The notes under the pieces are model-generated. The model was not told the DNA's origin and did no database searches. It saw only the letters and a program-made list of their open reading frames with translations. A program made the translations under genes and the position numbers. A stretch of DNA of 64,000 nucleotides from the NCBI GenBank assembly GCA_900551245.1, contig URVC01000009.1, positions 1 through 64,000 on the forward strand. The letters are read 5' to 3'. Each line of letters begins with the position of its first letter. The first letter of the stretch is position 1. The stretch comes from an uncultured bacterium. GTDB taxonomy: Bacteria > Verrucomicrobiota > Lentisphaeria > Victivallales > Victivallaceae. Below are positions 42,506 to 50,711 of the stretch, piece after piece.

Positions 42506-43612
42506 ATGGCAAAAATGGCGAAGGCGGCGGTGCTGGTCGCTCCCGGCAAGTTTGAAATCAAAGAGTTTCCGATTCCGCCGATCGGCGATGATGAAATGCT
42601 GGTCAAGGTGGAAGGGTGCGGCGTCTGCGGCACCGACGGCCATGAATACAAACGCGATCCCTTCGGCCTCTGCCCGGTGGTGCTCGGCCACGAAGGATCC
42701 GGTTCGATCGAAGTTCTCGGGAAAAACATCACTCACGATTCCGCCGGTGTCCCGGTGAAGGTCGGCGACAAGATCGTCACCTGCGTGATTCCCTGCGGTC
42801 ATTGCAGCGCCTGCCAGAATACGCCGGCCCGCACCAACCTCTGCGAACACTGCGGCGTCTACGGGCTCTTCCCCGATGACGAGATTCACCTCAACGGCTA
42901 CTATGCGGAATATCTCAAGATCCGGCCGAATTCGACCTTCTTCAACGTGACCGGTCTGACGCTCGACCAGCGGATGCTGATCGAACCGGCGGCGGTGGCG
43001 GTTCACGCGGTCGAGCGGGCGAAAACCACCGGACTTCTGAACTTCAACACCAAGGTGCTGGTGCAGGGGTGCGGGCCGATCGGCCTCATGGTGCTCGCGG
43101 TGCTGCGGACGATGGGCATTGACTGTATCATCGCGGTCGACGGCAATGACAACCGTCTCGAACTGGCGCGCGAAATGGGGGCGACCAGGACCTTCAATTT
43201 CACCCGCTATCCGGACTTCAACGACATGCTCGCCGAAGTGAAGGAGGCCACCGACGGGCTGGGGGCCGGATTCGTCTTCCAGTGCACCGGAGTCCCCGCC
43301 GCGGCGGCGAATGCCTGGAAGATGGTCCGCCGCGGCGGCGGCCTCTGCGAAGTCGGCTTCTTCCTGCCGAGCGGCACCTGTACGATCGATCCGCATTACG
43401 ACCTCTGCAACAAGGAGGTGACGGCAGTCGGTTCGTGGGTCTATTCGCCGCAGGATTACCCGATCGCCTTTGCGTTCCTGCGCCGCGCCGCCGGAATCGG
43501 ATTGCCGATGGAGAAGCTGGTCACCCATCACTTCCCGCTTGAGAAGATCGGCGAAGCGCTGGAAACCAATGTTCAGATGAAGGGAATCAAGGTCGCGGTT
43601 GTGATAGAATAG
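42506..43612 (+). CDS. Zinc-dependent alcohol/polyol dehydrogenase (MDR family)
   Basis: A 368-residue medium-chain dehydrogenase. The catalytic zinc site starts GCGVCGTDGHE and includes LGHEGSGS; the structural zinc site is the cysteine cluster CGHCSACQNT...LC. The nucleotide fold has VQGCGPIGLMVLAVL and ends the strand with VDGND, whose Asp favours NAD over NADP. The family covers sorbitol, threonine and alcohol dehydrogenases. The start at 42506 follows GAGGTGA. It ends at a strong terminator and is monocistronic. Substrate not resolved. Confidence 0.88.
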   Translation: MAKMAKAAVLVAPGKFEIKEFPIPPIGDDEMLVKVEGCGVCGTDGHEYKRDPFGLCPVVLGHEGSGSIEVLGKNITHDSAGVPVKVGDKIVTCVIPCGHCSACQNTPARTNLCEHCGVYGLFPDDEIHLNGYYAEYLKIRPNSTFFNVTGLTLDQRMLIEPAAVAVHAVERAKTTGLLNFNTKVLVQGCGPIGLMVLAVLRTMGIDCIIAVDGNDNRLELAREMGATRTFNFTRYPDFNDMLAEVKEATDGLGAGFVFQCTGVPAAAANAWKMVRRGGGLCEVGFFLPSGTCTIDPHYDLCNKEVTAVGSWVYSPQDYPIAFAFLRRAAGIGLPMEKLVTHHFPLEKIGEALETNVQMKGIKVAVVIE

Positions 43613-43630
43613 CCGCGTCTGCACGACGCA

Positions 43631-43676
43631 TTCCGGCTCTTCCGGCAGTGTGCCGGGCACGGGCCGGAATTTTTTA
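43631..43676 (+). terminator. Terminator after the zinc dehydrogenase gene
   Basis: The stem TTCCGGC/GCCGGAA (43631-43637 with 43663-43669), enclosing a smaller hairpin, is followed by seven T. Confidence 0.75.
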
Positions 43677-43694
43677 TTCGAAGAGGAGAAAATC

Positions 43695-44864
43695 ATGTTG
43701 ACGCAATTGCTGGTTCGACTTTTTGTTAAACAGCCGGAAAAGACAGACAATCCCGCAGTGCGGGAACGTTACGGCGAACTGGCCGGCACCGTGGGCATTG
43801 TCTGCAACGTCGGCCTTTTTGCCGCCAAGCTGACGGTGGGATTGATTTCCGGCAGTATCGCCATCATGGCCGATGCGGTCAACAACCTCTCCGATGCCGG
43901 CTCTTCGATTGTGGCGTTGCTCGGCTTCAAGCTGGCCGCCAAACCGGCGGACGACGAACACCCGTTCGGGCACGGTCGCCTGGAATATGTGGCCGGTCTG
44001 GTGGTCGCCGTCATCATCATCGCCGTCGGGCTCAACTTCCTCAAGGGATCGGCGGAGCGGATCTTTCACCCAGTCGATACCGAGGTCTCCTTCTGGGGCA
44101 TGGTGACGATCGCGCTCGCTGTGCCGGTCAAATTCTGGATGTTTCTCTTCAACCGCGCGCTGGGGCGGAAGATCAATTCGACGGTGCTTCAGGCGACCGC
44201 CTTCGACAGTTTGAGCGATATTTTGACCACTTCCGTGGTGCTGATCGCGGTGTTCCTCGACAGCATCACCTCGTTCCCGTCGGATGGAATCGCCGGCGTC
44301 ATCGTCGCGCTGCTGATCATCGTCGGCGGAATCAAAGTGGTGCGCGACACGATCAACCCGCTGCTCGGGGAGTGTCCGGACCGCGAACTGGTCGAGGAGC
44401 TTGAACGGAAGATGCTGGAGAATCCCGACATCTGCGGCGTCCACGATCTCATCATGCACAACTACGGCCCCGGGCGCTACTTTGCCACCGCGCACGCCGA
44501 AGTGAACTCCGACTGCGATCCGGTGCAGATTCACGATTCGCTGGAGAACACGGAGCGGCAGGTCGCCATGGCGCTGCCGGTCAGGTTGACGCTCCATTGC
44601 GACCCGTTTGACCGCGACGATCCGGAGTTCAAGGCGTGGCGGCTTGCCGCGACCCGGGCGGCGGAAGCGATCGACGCCGGATTCCGGATTTACGATTTTC
44701 GCATGTTCCGGACGCAGAAATATCTTCGGTTGAAGTTCAATCTGCTGGTGCCGCGCAGCTGTCCGCTGTCGCACCACGAACTGCAGGAGCGCCTGCTGAA
44801 GACGCTCCGGCAGCGCGATCCCAATGTCCTGATCGCCGTGGTAATTGAAAACTCTTTCGTATAA
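43695..44864 (+). CDS. Cation diffusion facilitator (CDF) metal exporter
   Basis: A 389-residue transporter of the CDF family, which exports Zn, Fe, Mn or related divalent ions in exchange for protons. About six membrane segments are visible. The metal site is MADAVNNLSDA with its Asp pair, and HPFGHGRLEYVAGLV is the typical family block. The C-terminal cytoplasmic domain includes GVHDLIMHNYGPGRYFATAHAEV. The C-terminus is longer than in FieF by about 90 residues and repeats this fold partially. The start at 43695 has AAGAGGAGA. Convergent with the glycosidase at 44874, 9 bp apart. Confidence 0.9.
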   Translation: MLTQLLVRLFVKQPEKTDNPAVRERYGELAGTVGIVCNVGLFAAKLTVGLISGSIAIMADAVNNLSDAGSSIVALLGFKLAAKPADDEHPFGHGRLEYVAGLVVAVIIIAVGLNFLKGSAERIFHPVDTEVSFWGMVTIALAVPVKFWMFLFNRALGRKINSTVLQATAFDSLSDILTTSVVLIAVFLDSITSFPSDGIAGVIVALLIIVGGIKVVRDTINPLLGECPDRELVEELERKMLENPDICGVHDLIMHNYGPGRYFATAHAEVNSDCDPVQIHDSLENTERQVAMALPVRLTLHCDPFDRDDPEFKAWRLAATRAAEAIDAGFRIYDFRMFRTQKYLRLKFNLLVPRSCPLSHHELQERLLKTLRQRDPNVLIAVVIENSFV

Positions 44865-44873
44865 AGGCGGAGA

Positions 44874-47156
44874 TCATTCAAATACTGGTTCTGCAACCGG
44901 ATGCGGTATGCCACCCTGCGGTGCGTAGGTTTGACCCCAGTCGCTGCCCGCCACTTCCGGCTCGAATGCCCGGGTGCCGAACATCGGACCGCAGGAGGTG
45001 TACCGTTCCAGCCGGAGCTGTACTCGGCGGCCGGCAAAGCGTTCCGGAATCCGCCAGGCGAATGGATCCCAGGCACGTTCGCCCAGACTTTCGCCGTCGA
45101 GAAAGAGTTCGCTGAACAAATTGTCCGTCTCCAGGCGCAGAAGCGTCGCATCGGCAGGAATATCCACTTCCCCCTGCTGGCTCAGTTTGCCAATGTAGTT
45201 GCCCAGTCCGGCGCCGTCTCCGGCATAGCGGGCAAGCCCGTCTCCCTGATCGGAGAACTCTCCCGTGAGAAAGGCGCAGGGCAAATAGAGATAATCTCTG
45301 GTCACGGCCGCCATTTCAAAGCGGTGCTCTCCTGCAGGAAGATCGAAAGGAAGGGTTTCCCGGTAAAGTTCGCGGAAGCCCTGCGGCAGCGAAGTGCAAA
45401 CCGATTTTGCTTCAATCGGTTTGCCGTCGAGCCGAAGTTCGACTCTGCCGCCGTAGTCGCGCAAAGCCAAGGTCACGGCAGGAAGGTTTTCCCGGACGAC
45501 AACCCGGCAGAGACCGTTTTCGAAGTCCAGCCGTTTCAGATTTGGGCGGTCGAGTTCGATCTTCCAGCTGCCGAACGAGGCGGTGCCGTCAAAGGCGAGG
45601 GGGAAGGGAATGGCTTGACCGTTGCGATGCAGCAGAAGGGCGCGTTCCTGCGGGGAACGGGAGAGATTCACAACTTCGATGGAGCCGTCGGCATAGTTGC
45701 GTAAAAAGATATCCCGGGCACGACTGCCGTCGGATTCGGTCACGTACACCCGGAGCGGCGATCTCTTTTCAAGATCGTTCAGAAACACTTCAACCGAACG
45801 CCAGGTCCTGCCGGAACGTTCTTCGGTGATGCCCTCCTGTTCCAGACGCAGGATGAATGCCGCACTGCCGGATTCCTCCGCATTGATCACGCTCCAGCTC
45901 CGTTGGCGCTCGACCAGCTGCATCAGCAGATCGTTCAGCAGACGCGGCACGCCGGGATAGCGAATCTGGATTTCCGGATGGAACGGTTTCCCGGCGATGT
46001 CGGCGGAGAGCGCGGCGTCTTCGCCCAGCAGCTTCAGCGCGCGGAACCACGGCTGCGTGCGGGAGTAGGGGTTGAAGTAATTGCATTTCTCCACATTGCC
46101 GCGCATGTCGAGTTGGGCGACTGCAAGCACATAGTGATCGACGCCGAACATGCCGGCGAGACGCATCGTCTTTTTCATGCGGGCAAGTGACATGTCGCAG
46201 GGGCCGAGGGCGAAAAGTTCCGCAAGTCCGCCGTTGCCAGTGCGGCGGATGCCATGCTCGACGGTGGCGAACGTGAGCCACTCCATGTTGTCATTGAACT
46301 GGCGGGTGAAGATTTCATCCATGCCGGGCAGGGTGAATTGATCGATGATCTCGAGCGGGCGTCCGCTGGCCGCGAGAGAGCTGCCGGTGGAGGATTCATC
46401 CATGAGATGGCCGGTCAGGAACAGGTTGTGAGCCGTGCACCAGTCGCGGACCGGACGCAGAAACGCGTCACGGAAACGGTTGCCGAGCAACTGATAAACG
46501 AAGGGGCGCCAGAACGGGTCGCATCCGGTTTTCAGGCAGCATGCAATATCGTTTTGGAGCTGGTTTCCGGTCAGTGCCGTGTACTCCTCTTCGAGCCCGG
46601 GGTAGCAGGCGATCCGGAGCCGTTCTCCCGGAATGGATTCCCCGTGCCAGACATAGAGAAACGATGGTTCATCGGTGAAGAATCCCTTGATCAAGCGGCC
46701 GAAGAGCGGGGAAAAGTGTTCGGCATATCTCTCATGTGTGGACCGGAGAAATGCGCGCATGGCGTCAAAGTTGAGCACGTCAGGACGGGCGGGATTGCAT
46801 CCTTTGCGGAAGGTGAAGCTGCCGTCACTCTCTTCGAGCACCTGAAGATAATGAAGCGCGTAATCGGGATTTTCCCGCATGATTTTGCCGCCGCACTGGC
46901 CGCTGGGCCAGTTGAATTCATCGTAGAGCCACATGGACGTGAAGCCGAGATGTTCCCCCTCCTCGAAGAAAATCCGGCAGGTGTCGAACCACTCGGGGCT
47001 CAGATACTCCAGTTCACATCCAGACCGGGGATAGATCAGGTACTGGGTTACCCCGACCTCCCGCAGTGCAGTCAATGTTTCGGAAATCATGTTTCGGTCC
47101 GGTTTCCCGGTCACCGCTCCCATCGGAATCAACGGACACTCTCGCTTCAAACTCAT
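44874..47156 (-). CDS. Putative glycoside hydrolase, GH106-like
   Basis: A 760-residue protein without a signal peptide. The catalytic region occupies about residues 1-430: MWLYDEFNWPSGQCGGKI near residue 76, FFTDEPSFL and LTGHLMDESSTG are the patterns of the GH106-like (alpha-L-rhamnosidase-related) glycosidases. Two strand-rich modules follow (about 440-760), including GEHRFEMAAVTRDYLYLPCA and LLRLETDNLFSELFLDG, the latter like a galactose-binding jelly roll. GGAGG precedes the start. It should act on imported oligosaccharides. The GH106 name is by pattern and the exact family is uncertain. Confidence 0.6.
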   Translation of the reverse strand: MSLKRECPLIPMGAVTGKPDRNMISETLTALREVGVTQYLIYPRSGCELEYLSPEWFDTCRIFFEEGEHLGFTSMWLYDEFNWPSGQCGGKIMRENPDYALHYLQVLEESDGSFTFRKGCNPARPDVLNFDAMRAFLRSTHERYAEHFSPLFGRLIKGFFTDEPSFLYVWHGESIPGERLRIACYPGLEEEYTALTGNQLQNDIACCLKTGCDPFWRPFVYQLLGNRFRDAFLRPVRDWCTAHNLFLTGHLMDESSTGSSLAASGRPLEIIDQFTLPGMDEIFTRQFNDNMEWLTFATVEHGIRRTGNGGLAELFALGPCDMSLARMKKTMRLAGMFGVDHYVLAVAQLDMRGNVEKCNYFNPYSRTQPWFRALKLLGEDAALSADIAGKPFHPEIQIRYPGVPRLLNDLLMQLVERQRSWSVINAEESGSAAFILRLEQEGITEERSGRTWRSVEVFLNDLEKRSPLRVYVTESDGSRARDIFLRNYADGSIEVVNLSRSPQERALLLHRNGQAIPFPLAFDGTASFGSWKIELDRPNLKRLDFENGLCRVVVRENLPAVTLALRDYGGRVELRLDGKPIEAKSVCTSLPQGFRELYRETLPFDLPAGEHRFEMAAVTRDYLYLPCAFLTGEFSDQGDGLARYAGDGAGLGNYIGKLSQQGEVDIPADATLLRLETDNLFSELFLDGESLGERAWDPFAWRIPERFAGRRVQLRLERYTSCGPMFGTRAFEPEVAGSDWGQTYAPQGGIPHPVAEPVFE

Positions 47157-47194
47157 CTCATACCTCCGGCTGGTTGGTTATGATGGTTGAATTT

Positions 47195-47223
47195 ACAATA
47201 ATATTGTTATTTTTCAAGTGCAA
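47195..47223 (-). promoter_or_regulatory. Promoter of the GH106-like gene with palindromic -10
   Basis: On the minus strand TTGCAC (47218-47223) and TATTGT (47195-47200) are 17 bases apart. The -10 is half of a perfect palindrome ACAATA-A-TATTGT (47195-47207). The remaining gap up to 47495 holds only the terminator below and no gene. Confidence 0.5.
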
Positions 47224-47364
47224 AAAGAGAAGTATTGCATATTTTTTACCATAGACGGGGAGGGAAACCGGTAGAATCGTCGAAAATCACCTCCGAAGCA
47301 GAAAACGTTTCGTGCACGAGTGAGAAGGCATTGCCGAAGAGGCCGACCTGAGAGGATCAGAAGC

Positions 47365-47393
47365 AAAAAAAACTCCCCGCAGAGTGCGGGGAG
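47365..47393 (-). terminator. Terminator of the GH3 gene
   Basis: A perfect 9-bp stem (47373-47381 with 47385-47393) and a 3-base loop are followed on the minus strand by eight T. It ends transcription of the GH3 gene that stops at 47496. Confidence 0.85.
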
Positions 47394-47495
47394 AGAAATC
47401 GAACTGTTTGGTGTGTAACGGGAAGAAGCCTCTCGCCCGCTGTTGAAACAGGGGAGAAGAGGTTCTTCCGCCCGAAGAGCGTGGCCGCGCCGGAA

Positions 47496-49628
47496 TTATT
47501 CCGCCACGACGAATTCGGCCTTTTCGCCGCCGACGGTCAGAATGAAGCGCCCGGGTTCAAACACCTTCTTGCCGGTCGGATCGATGTAGGCCAGATCGTG
47601 CATCCGGTCGAGTTGCAACGTGAGACGACGCTCTTCGCCGGGAGCCAGATCGACCTGCTCGAAGGCGATCAGACGGCGGAGCGGCTGGGTCAGTTTCGCT
47701 TCCGGGTCGGAGAGGTACCAGAAGACGGTCTCCCGGCCGGCGCGTTTCCCCGTGTTGCGGAGCGTCACCTGCGCCGTGAGATCTTCGACGGAAATTTCCA
47801 GGTCGCTGTACTCGTAGCTTGTGTAGCTCAAGCCGTAGCCGAAGGGATACATCGGGCTGTCGTCGAGGTCGAAGTAGCGGCCGCCCCATTCCGCCTTTTC
47901 ATCGCGGGCGCGGGGATGGTGGTTGTAGTAAATCGGAATCTGCCCGACACTGCGCGGAAAAGTGATGGCCAGACGGCCGCTGGGATTGTACGCACCGGTG
48001 AGGATGTCGCAACATCCTGCCGCCGCCCCGTGACCGCACTCCCAGATGTGCAGAATTGCATTCGCCAGCGGTTCGAGTTCGGGGTAGAGGATCGGGCGGC
48101 CGCTCGAAACCAGCAGCACCACCGGACGGCCGACCGCGGCGATCTTGCGCAGCAGTTCGAGCTGCTTTCCGGGCAGGGCGATGTTGGTGTAACTGCGGTT
48201 TTCTCCGGTACGGCCGGCACCTTCTCCGATAGCGACGATCACCAGATCCGACTTTTCGGCCGCCGCAATCGCTTCGGCGAAATGTTCCGTGGAATCACTC
48301 GTGTAATCGCAACCCGGAGCATAATGGATTTCGCTCTTCGGGAAGAAGGAGGGCAGAACTTCCTGAAGAGTGGGTATCGTCTTGGGATCAATGATCGCCG
48401 GCCAGGCTCCGGCGGAGGCCTCCCGGTCGGTGGCGACAGGACCGATCAGTGCGATGCTCCGGAGCGTATCCGGGTTCAGCGGGAGTGTGTTCTTTTCATT
48501 CTTCAGAAGCACCATCGAAGCACGTGCGGCGGCCCGGGACAGTTCGAGCGCTTTCGGCTGGAGCGAGACGGTTCCCGGATCGACCTCTTCATGATATGGG
48601 TGTTCAAAGAGGCCTTTTGCAAATTTGATTCGCAGAACCCGGCGGACCGCTTCGTCGACGACTTCAATCTTCAGACGGCCGGACTCGATGAGTGTCGGAA
48701 TGTTCCGGTAGGCGGAGCTGTTCATCTCCATATCGTTTCCGGCGGAGAGGGCGGCACGGCACATTTCCGCCGGGTTGGTGGTGTATCCCTGATGGGCCAG
48801 CTGAACTACGCCATCCCAGTCCGAAACCACGAAGCCGCGGAAATGCCAGCGGTCGCGAAGGACTTCGGTCAGGGTATAGTGATTGGCCACCGCCGGAGTT
48901 CCGGTGATGTCATTGAAGGAGCTCATCAACGTCATTGCACCGGCTTCCACCGCCGCCTGGAACGGCGGCAGATAGGTTTCGTGGAGCGTCCGGCTGGAGA
49001 TGTCGGTGTAGGCGTAGTCGTGCCCCGCTTCACTGGCGGCGTAGCCGACGAAATGTTTGAGGCAGGCGGCCACGGTTCCAGGCTGAGACGGGTCTTCGCC
49101 CTGATAGCCGCGCACTGCCGCCGCGCCGAAGATGCCTGCGGCGAGCGGGTCCTCTCCGTACCCCTCCATGACCCGGCCCCAGCGGGGATCGTGCGGAACG
49201 TCGAGCATCGGGGAAAAGGTCCAGTCCACCCCTTCGGCGTAGGATTCGCGTGCCGCGACCCGGCAGCCGGCTTCGACGATGTCGGGATTCCACGAACACG
49301 CCTGTGCCAGCGGGATCGGGAAGGCGGTGCGCCAGCCGTGGATCACATCGAATCCCCAGATGATCGGGATTCCGAGCCGGGTCTCTTCGACGGCGAGGCG
49401 CTGAAACGCATTGCGGTTCCGGGTGCCGCCGCAGTAGCTGAGCACCGAACCGATGGTCGGGCGGAAGCTGTGGCCGCTGCCGAGATTGTTCGGGTTGGTA
49501 TCGGCACCGATGGTGATCTGCATGAGTTGGTCGACCTTTTCCTCCAGCGTCATGCGCTTGAGCAGGTCATCGACGCGCTGCTCAATCGGCAGCGCGGGAT
49601 TGCGGTAGGGGAATTCATATTCCGGCAT
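47496..49628 (-). CDS. bglX: GH3 beta-glycosidase (BglX-like)
   Basis: A 710-residue family 3 glycoside hydrolase with the complete three-part layout: TIM barrel (about 1-350), alpha/beta sandwich (about 370-590) and a C-terminal fibronectin III-like domain. The nucleophile is Asp270 in VVSDWDGV; DVPHDPRWGRVMEGYGEDP and KHFVGYAASEAGHDYAY are typical barrel motifs. The start at 49628 omits a 19-residue extension, and I see no signal peptide, so the enzyme appears cytoplasmic unlike E. coli BglX. Substrate is a beta-glucoside or beta-xyloside. It is preceded by its own candidate promoter (49686-49713). Confidence 0.9.
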   Translation of the reverse strand: MPEYEFPYRNPALPIEQRVDDLLKRMTLEEKVDQLMQITIGADTNPNNLGSGHSFRPTIGSVLSYCGGTRNRNAFQRLAVEETRLGIPIIWGFDVIHGWRTAFPIPLAQACSWNPDIVEAGCRVAARESYAEGVDWTFSPMLDVPHDPRWGRVMEGYGEDPLAAGIFGAAAVRGYQGEDPSQPGTVAACLKHFVGYAASEAGHDYAYTDISSRTLHETYLPPFQAAVEAGAMTLMSSFNDITGTPAVANHYTLTEVLRDRWHFRGFVVSDWDGVVQLAHQGYTTNPAEMCRAALSAGNDMEMNSSAYRNIPTLIESGRLKIEVVDEAVRRVLRIKFAKGLFEHPYHEEVDPGTVSLQPKALELSRAAARASMVLLKNEKNTLPLNPDTLRSIALIGPVATDREASAGAWPAIIDPKTIPTLQEVLPSFFPKSEIHYAPGCDYTSDSTEHFAEAIAAAEKSDLVIVAIGEGAGRTGENRSYTNIALPGKQLELLRKIAAVGRPVVLLVSSGRPILYPELEPLANAILHIWECGHGAAAGCCDILTGAYNPSGRLAITFPRSVGQIPIYYNHHPRARDEKAEWGGRYFDLDDSPMYPFGYGLSYTSYEYSDLEISVEDLTAQVTLRNTGKRAGRETVFWYLSDPEAKLTQPLRRLIAFEQVDLAPGEERRLTLQLDRMHDLAYIDPTGKKVFEPGRFILTVGGEKAEFVVAE

Positions 49629-49685
49629 AATCAGGGATACTCCATTTTCTGCGTTGTTATTTTCTGGGAAAAAGATCCCGTGCAA

Positions 49686-49713
49686 AATGTACTTCGAAAA
49701 GATGTTTTTTCAA
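49686..49713 (-). promoter_or_regulatory. Candidate promoter of the GH3 gene
   Basis: On the minus strand TTGAAA (49708-49713) and TACATT (49686-49691) are 16 bases apart, in the 150-bp gap before the gene. Confidence 0.45.
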
Positions 49714-49778
49714 GATTTTTCTGCGGAGAAAAGGATCTTTTTGCAAAATTTGCATACGCGAAGCTCCGCCGGAATGAA

Positions 49779-50711
49779 TCACTCGAGAGAGTACTCCAGA
49801 TTATCCAGCCAGACGACGGCGTCCCGATCGCCTTGCGGCAGATGAAACTGCAACCGCAGCATCTTTTCCGAAAGCGCCGGATAACGGTCGACCTCGTCCG
49901 GAATCCGGTAGCGGAAGGTGAACTCCTTCCAGTCCGGTTCCACCGGAAAACCGAATTTGCGGACCAGATGATTTCTGTAACCGTACTTCGGCCGGAAGAA
50001 ATCGAGATAGAGAATTCCGGGAACGGTTCCCTGTTCCGTTCTCGCCCAGAATCGCAGGGTCGCCGTTTTCCCCGGAATCGCCGGAAGATCACGGGAAATT
50101 ACTGCAACCATGTCTCCTGCTTTTCGTTCCATACGTAAGCTCCGGATACCGCAGAAAAAGCCGGGGGAATCCGCGATGGCAACCCGGTCGGCGAACTTCC
50201 GGTGACGGGGCCAGAGGGCGGTGCCGGTTTCGAACTCTCCCTCCGGCAGAAGATTGGTGTGAAAGTCGGTAACCTCTTCAAGCTGAATGTTGCGAATGGT
50301 ATCACGGCCGCCATCGCCGGCGAGCGGATAGAGCGCGAACGAGGTTCCCGGTGCCGGTTCGGCAACCTGGAAGTAGAAACTGTACTGCCGGGGGCCGGCG
50401 GGCAGTTGAAGATCGTCGGCGTAACCGCGATGCTTCCACTCCGTGCCGATCTTTTCCCGGATCAGAGCGGCGAAGGGGAGGGCTCCTCGTTCCGCTTCGA
50501 AGCTGAGCCGATAACAGGTGTCGGGTTTCAGCGTCTTCGGCCGTAGCCAGAGATAGGGGTGGGCGCCTTTGCCGGAAAACTCCACGGAACAGGTCCGTTC
50601 CTCTATCTTCCGCCAAGGTTTCTGCGGAGCGAGGATAAAATCGACTGCGGCAGCGTTGACTGCAACCGGGAACAACAGAAAGAGAAATAAATTTTTTCGC
50701 AGATGCATCAT
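49779..50711 (-). CDS. Secreted protein with CBM4/9-like carbohydrate-binding domains
   Basis: A 310-residue secreted protein with signal peptide (about 1-21, ending AVNAAA). Two jelly-roll-like modules follow: about 22-150 (VEFSGKGAHPYLWLRPKTLK) and about 155-310 (FETGTALWPRHRKF, MVAVISRDLPAIPGKTATLR), the latter typical of CBM4/9. There is no catalytic domain. It is coupled to the upstream glycosidase by a 4-bp ATGA overlap, so it probably helps that enzyme bind its polymer. Confidence 0.7.
   Translation of the reverse strand: MMHLRKNLFLFLLFPVAVNAAAVDFILAPQKPWRKIEERTCSVEFSGKGAHPYLWLRPKTLKPDTCYRLSFEAERGALPFAALIREKIGTEWKHRGYADDLQLPAGPRQYSFYFQVAEPAPGTSFALYPLAGDGGRDTIRNIQLEEVTDFHTNLLPEGEFETGTALWPRHRKFADRVAIADSPGFFCGIRSLRMERKAGDMVAVISRDLPAIPGKTATLRFWARTEQGTVPGILYLDFFRPKYGYRNHLVRKFGFPVEPDWKEFTFRYRIPDEVDRYPALSEKMLRLQFHLPQGDRDAVVWLDNLEYSLE

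Noticed and set aside
47481..50138. 885-codon plus-strand open frame opposite the GH3 gene
   Set aside because: The minus-strand frame has intact GH3 motifs; the antisense translation is low-complexity with no family pattern.
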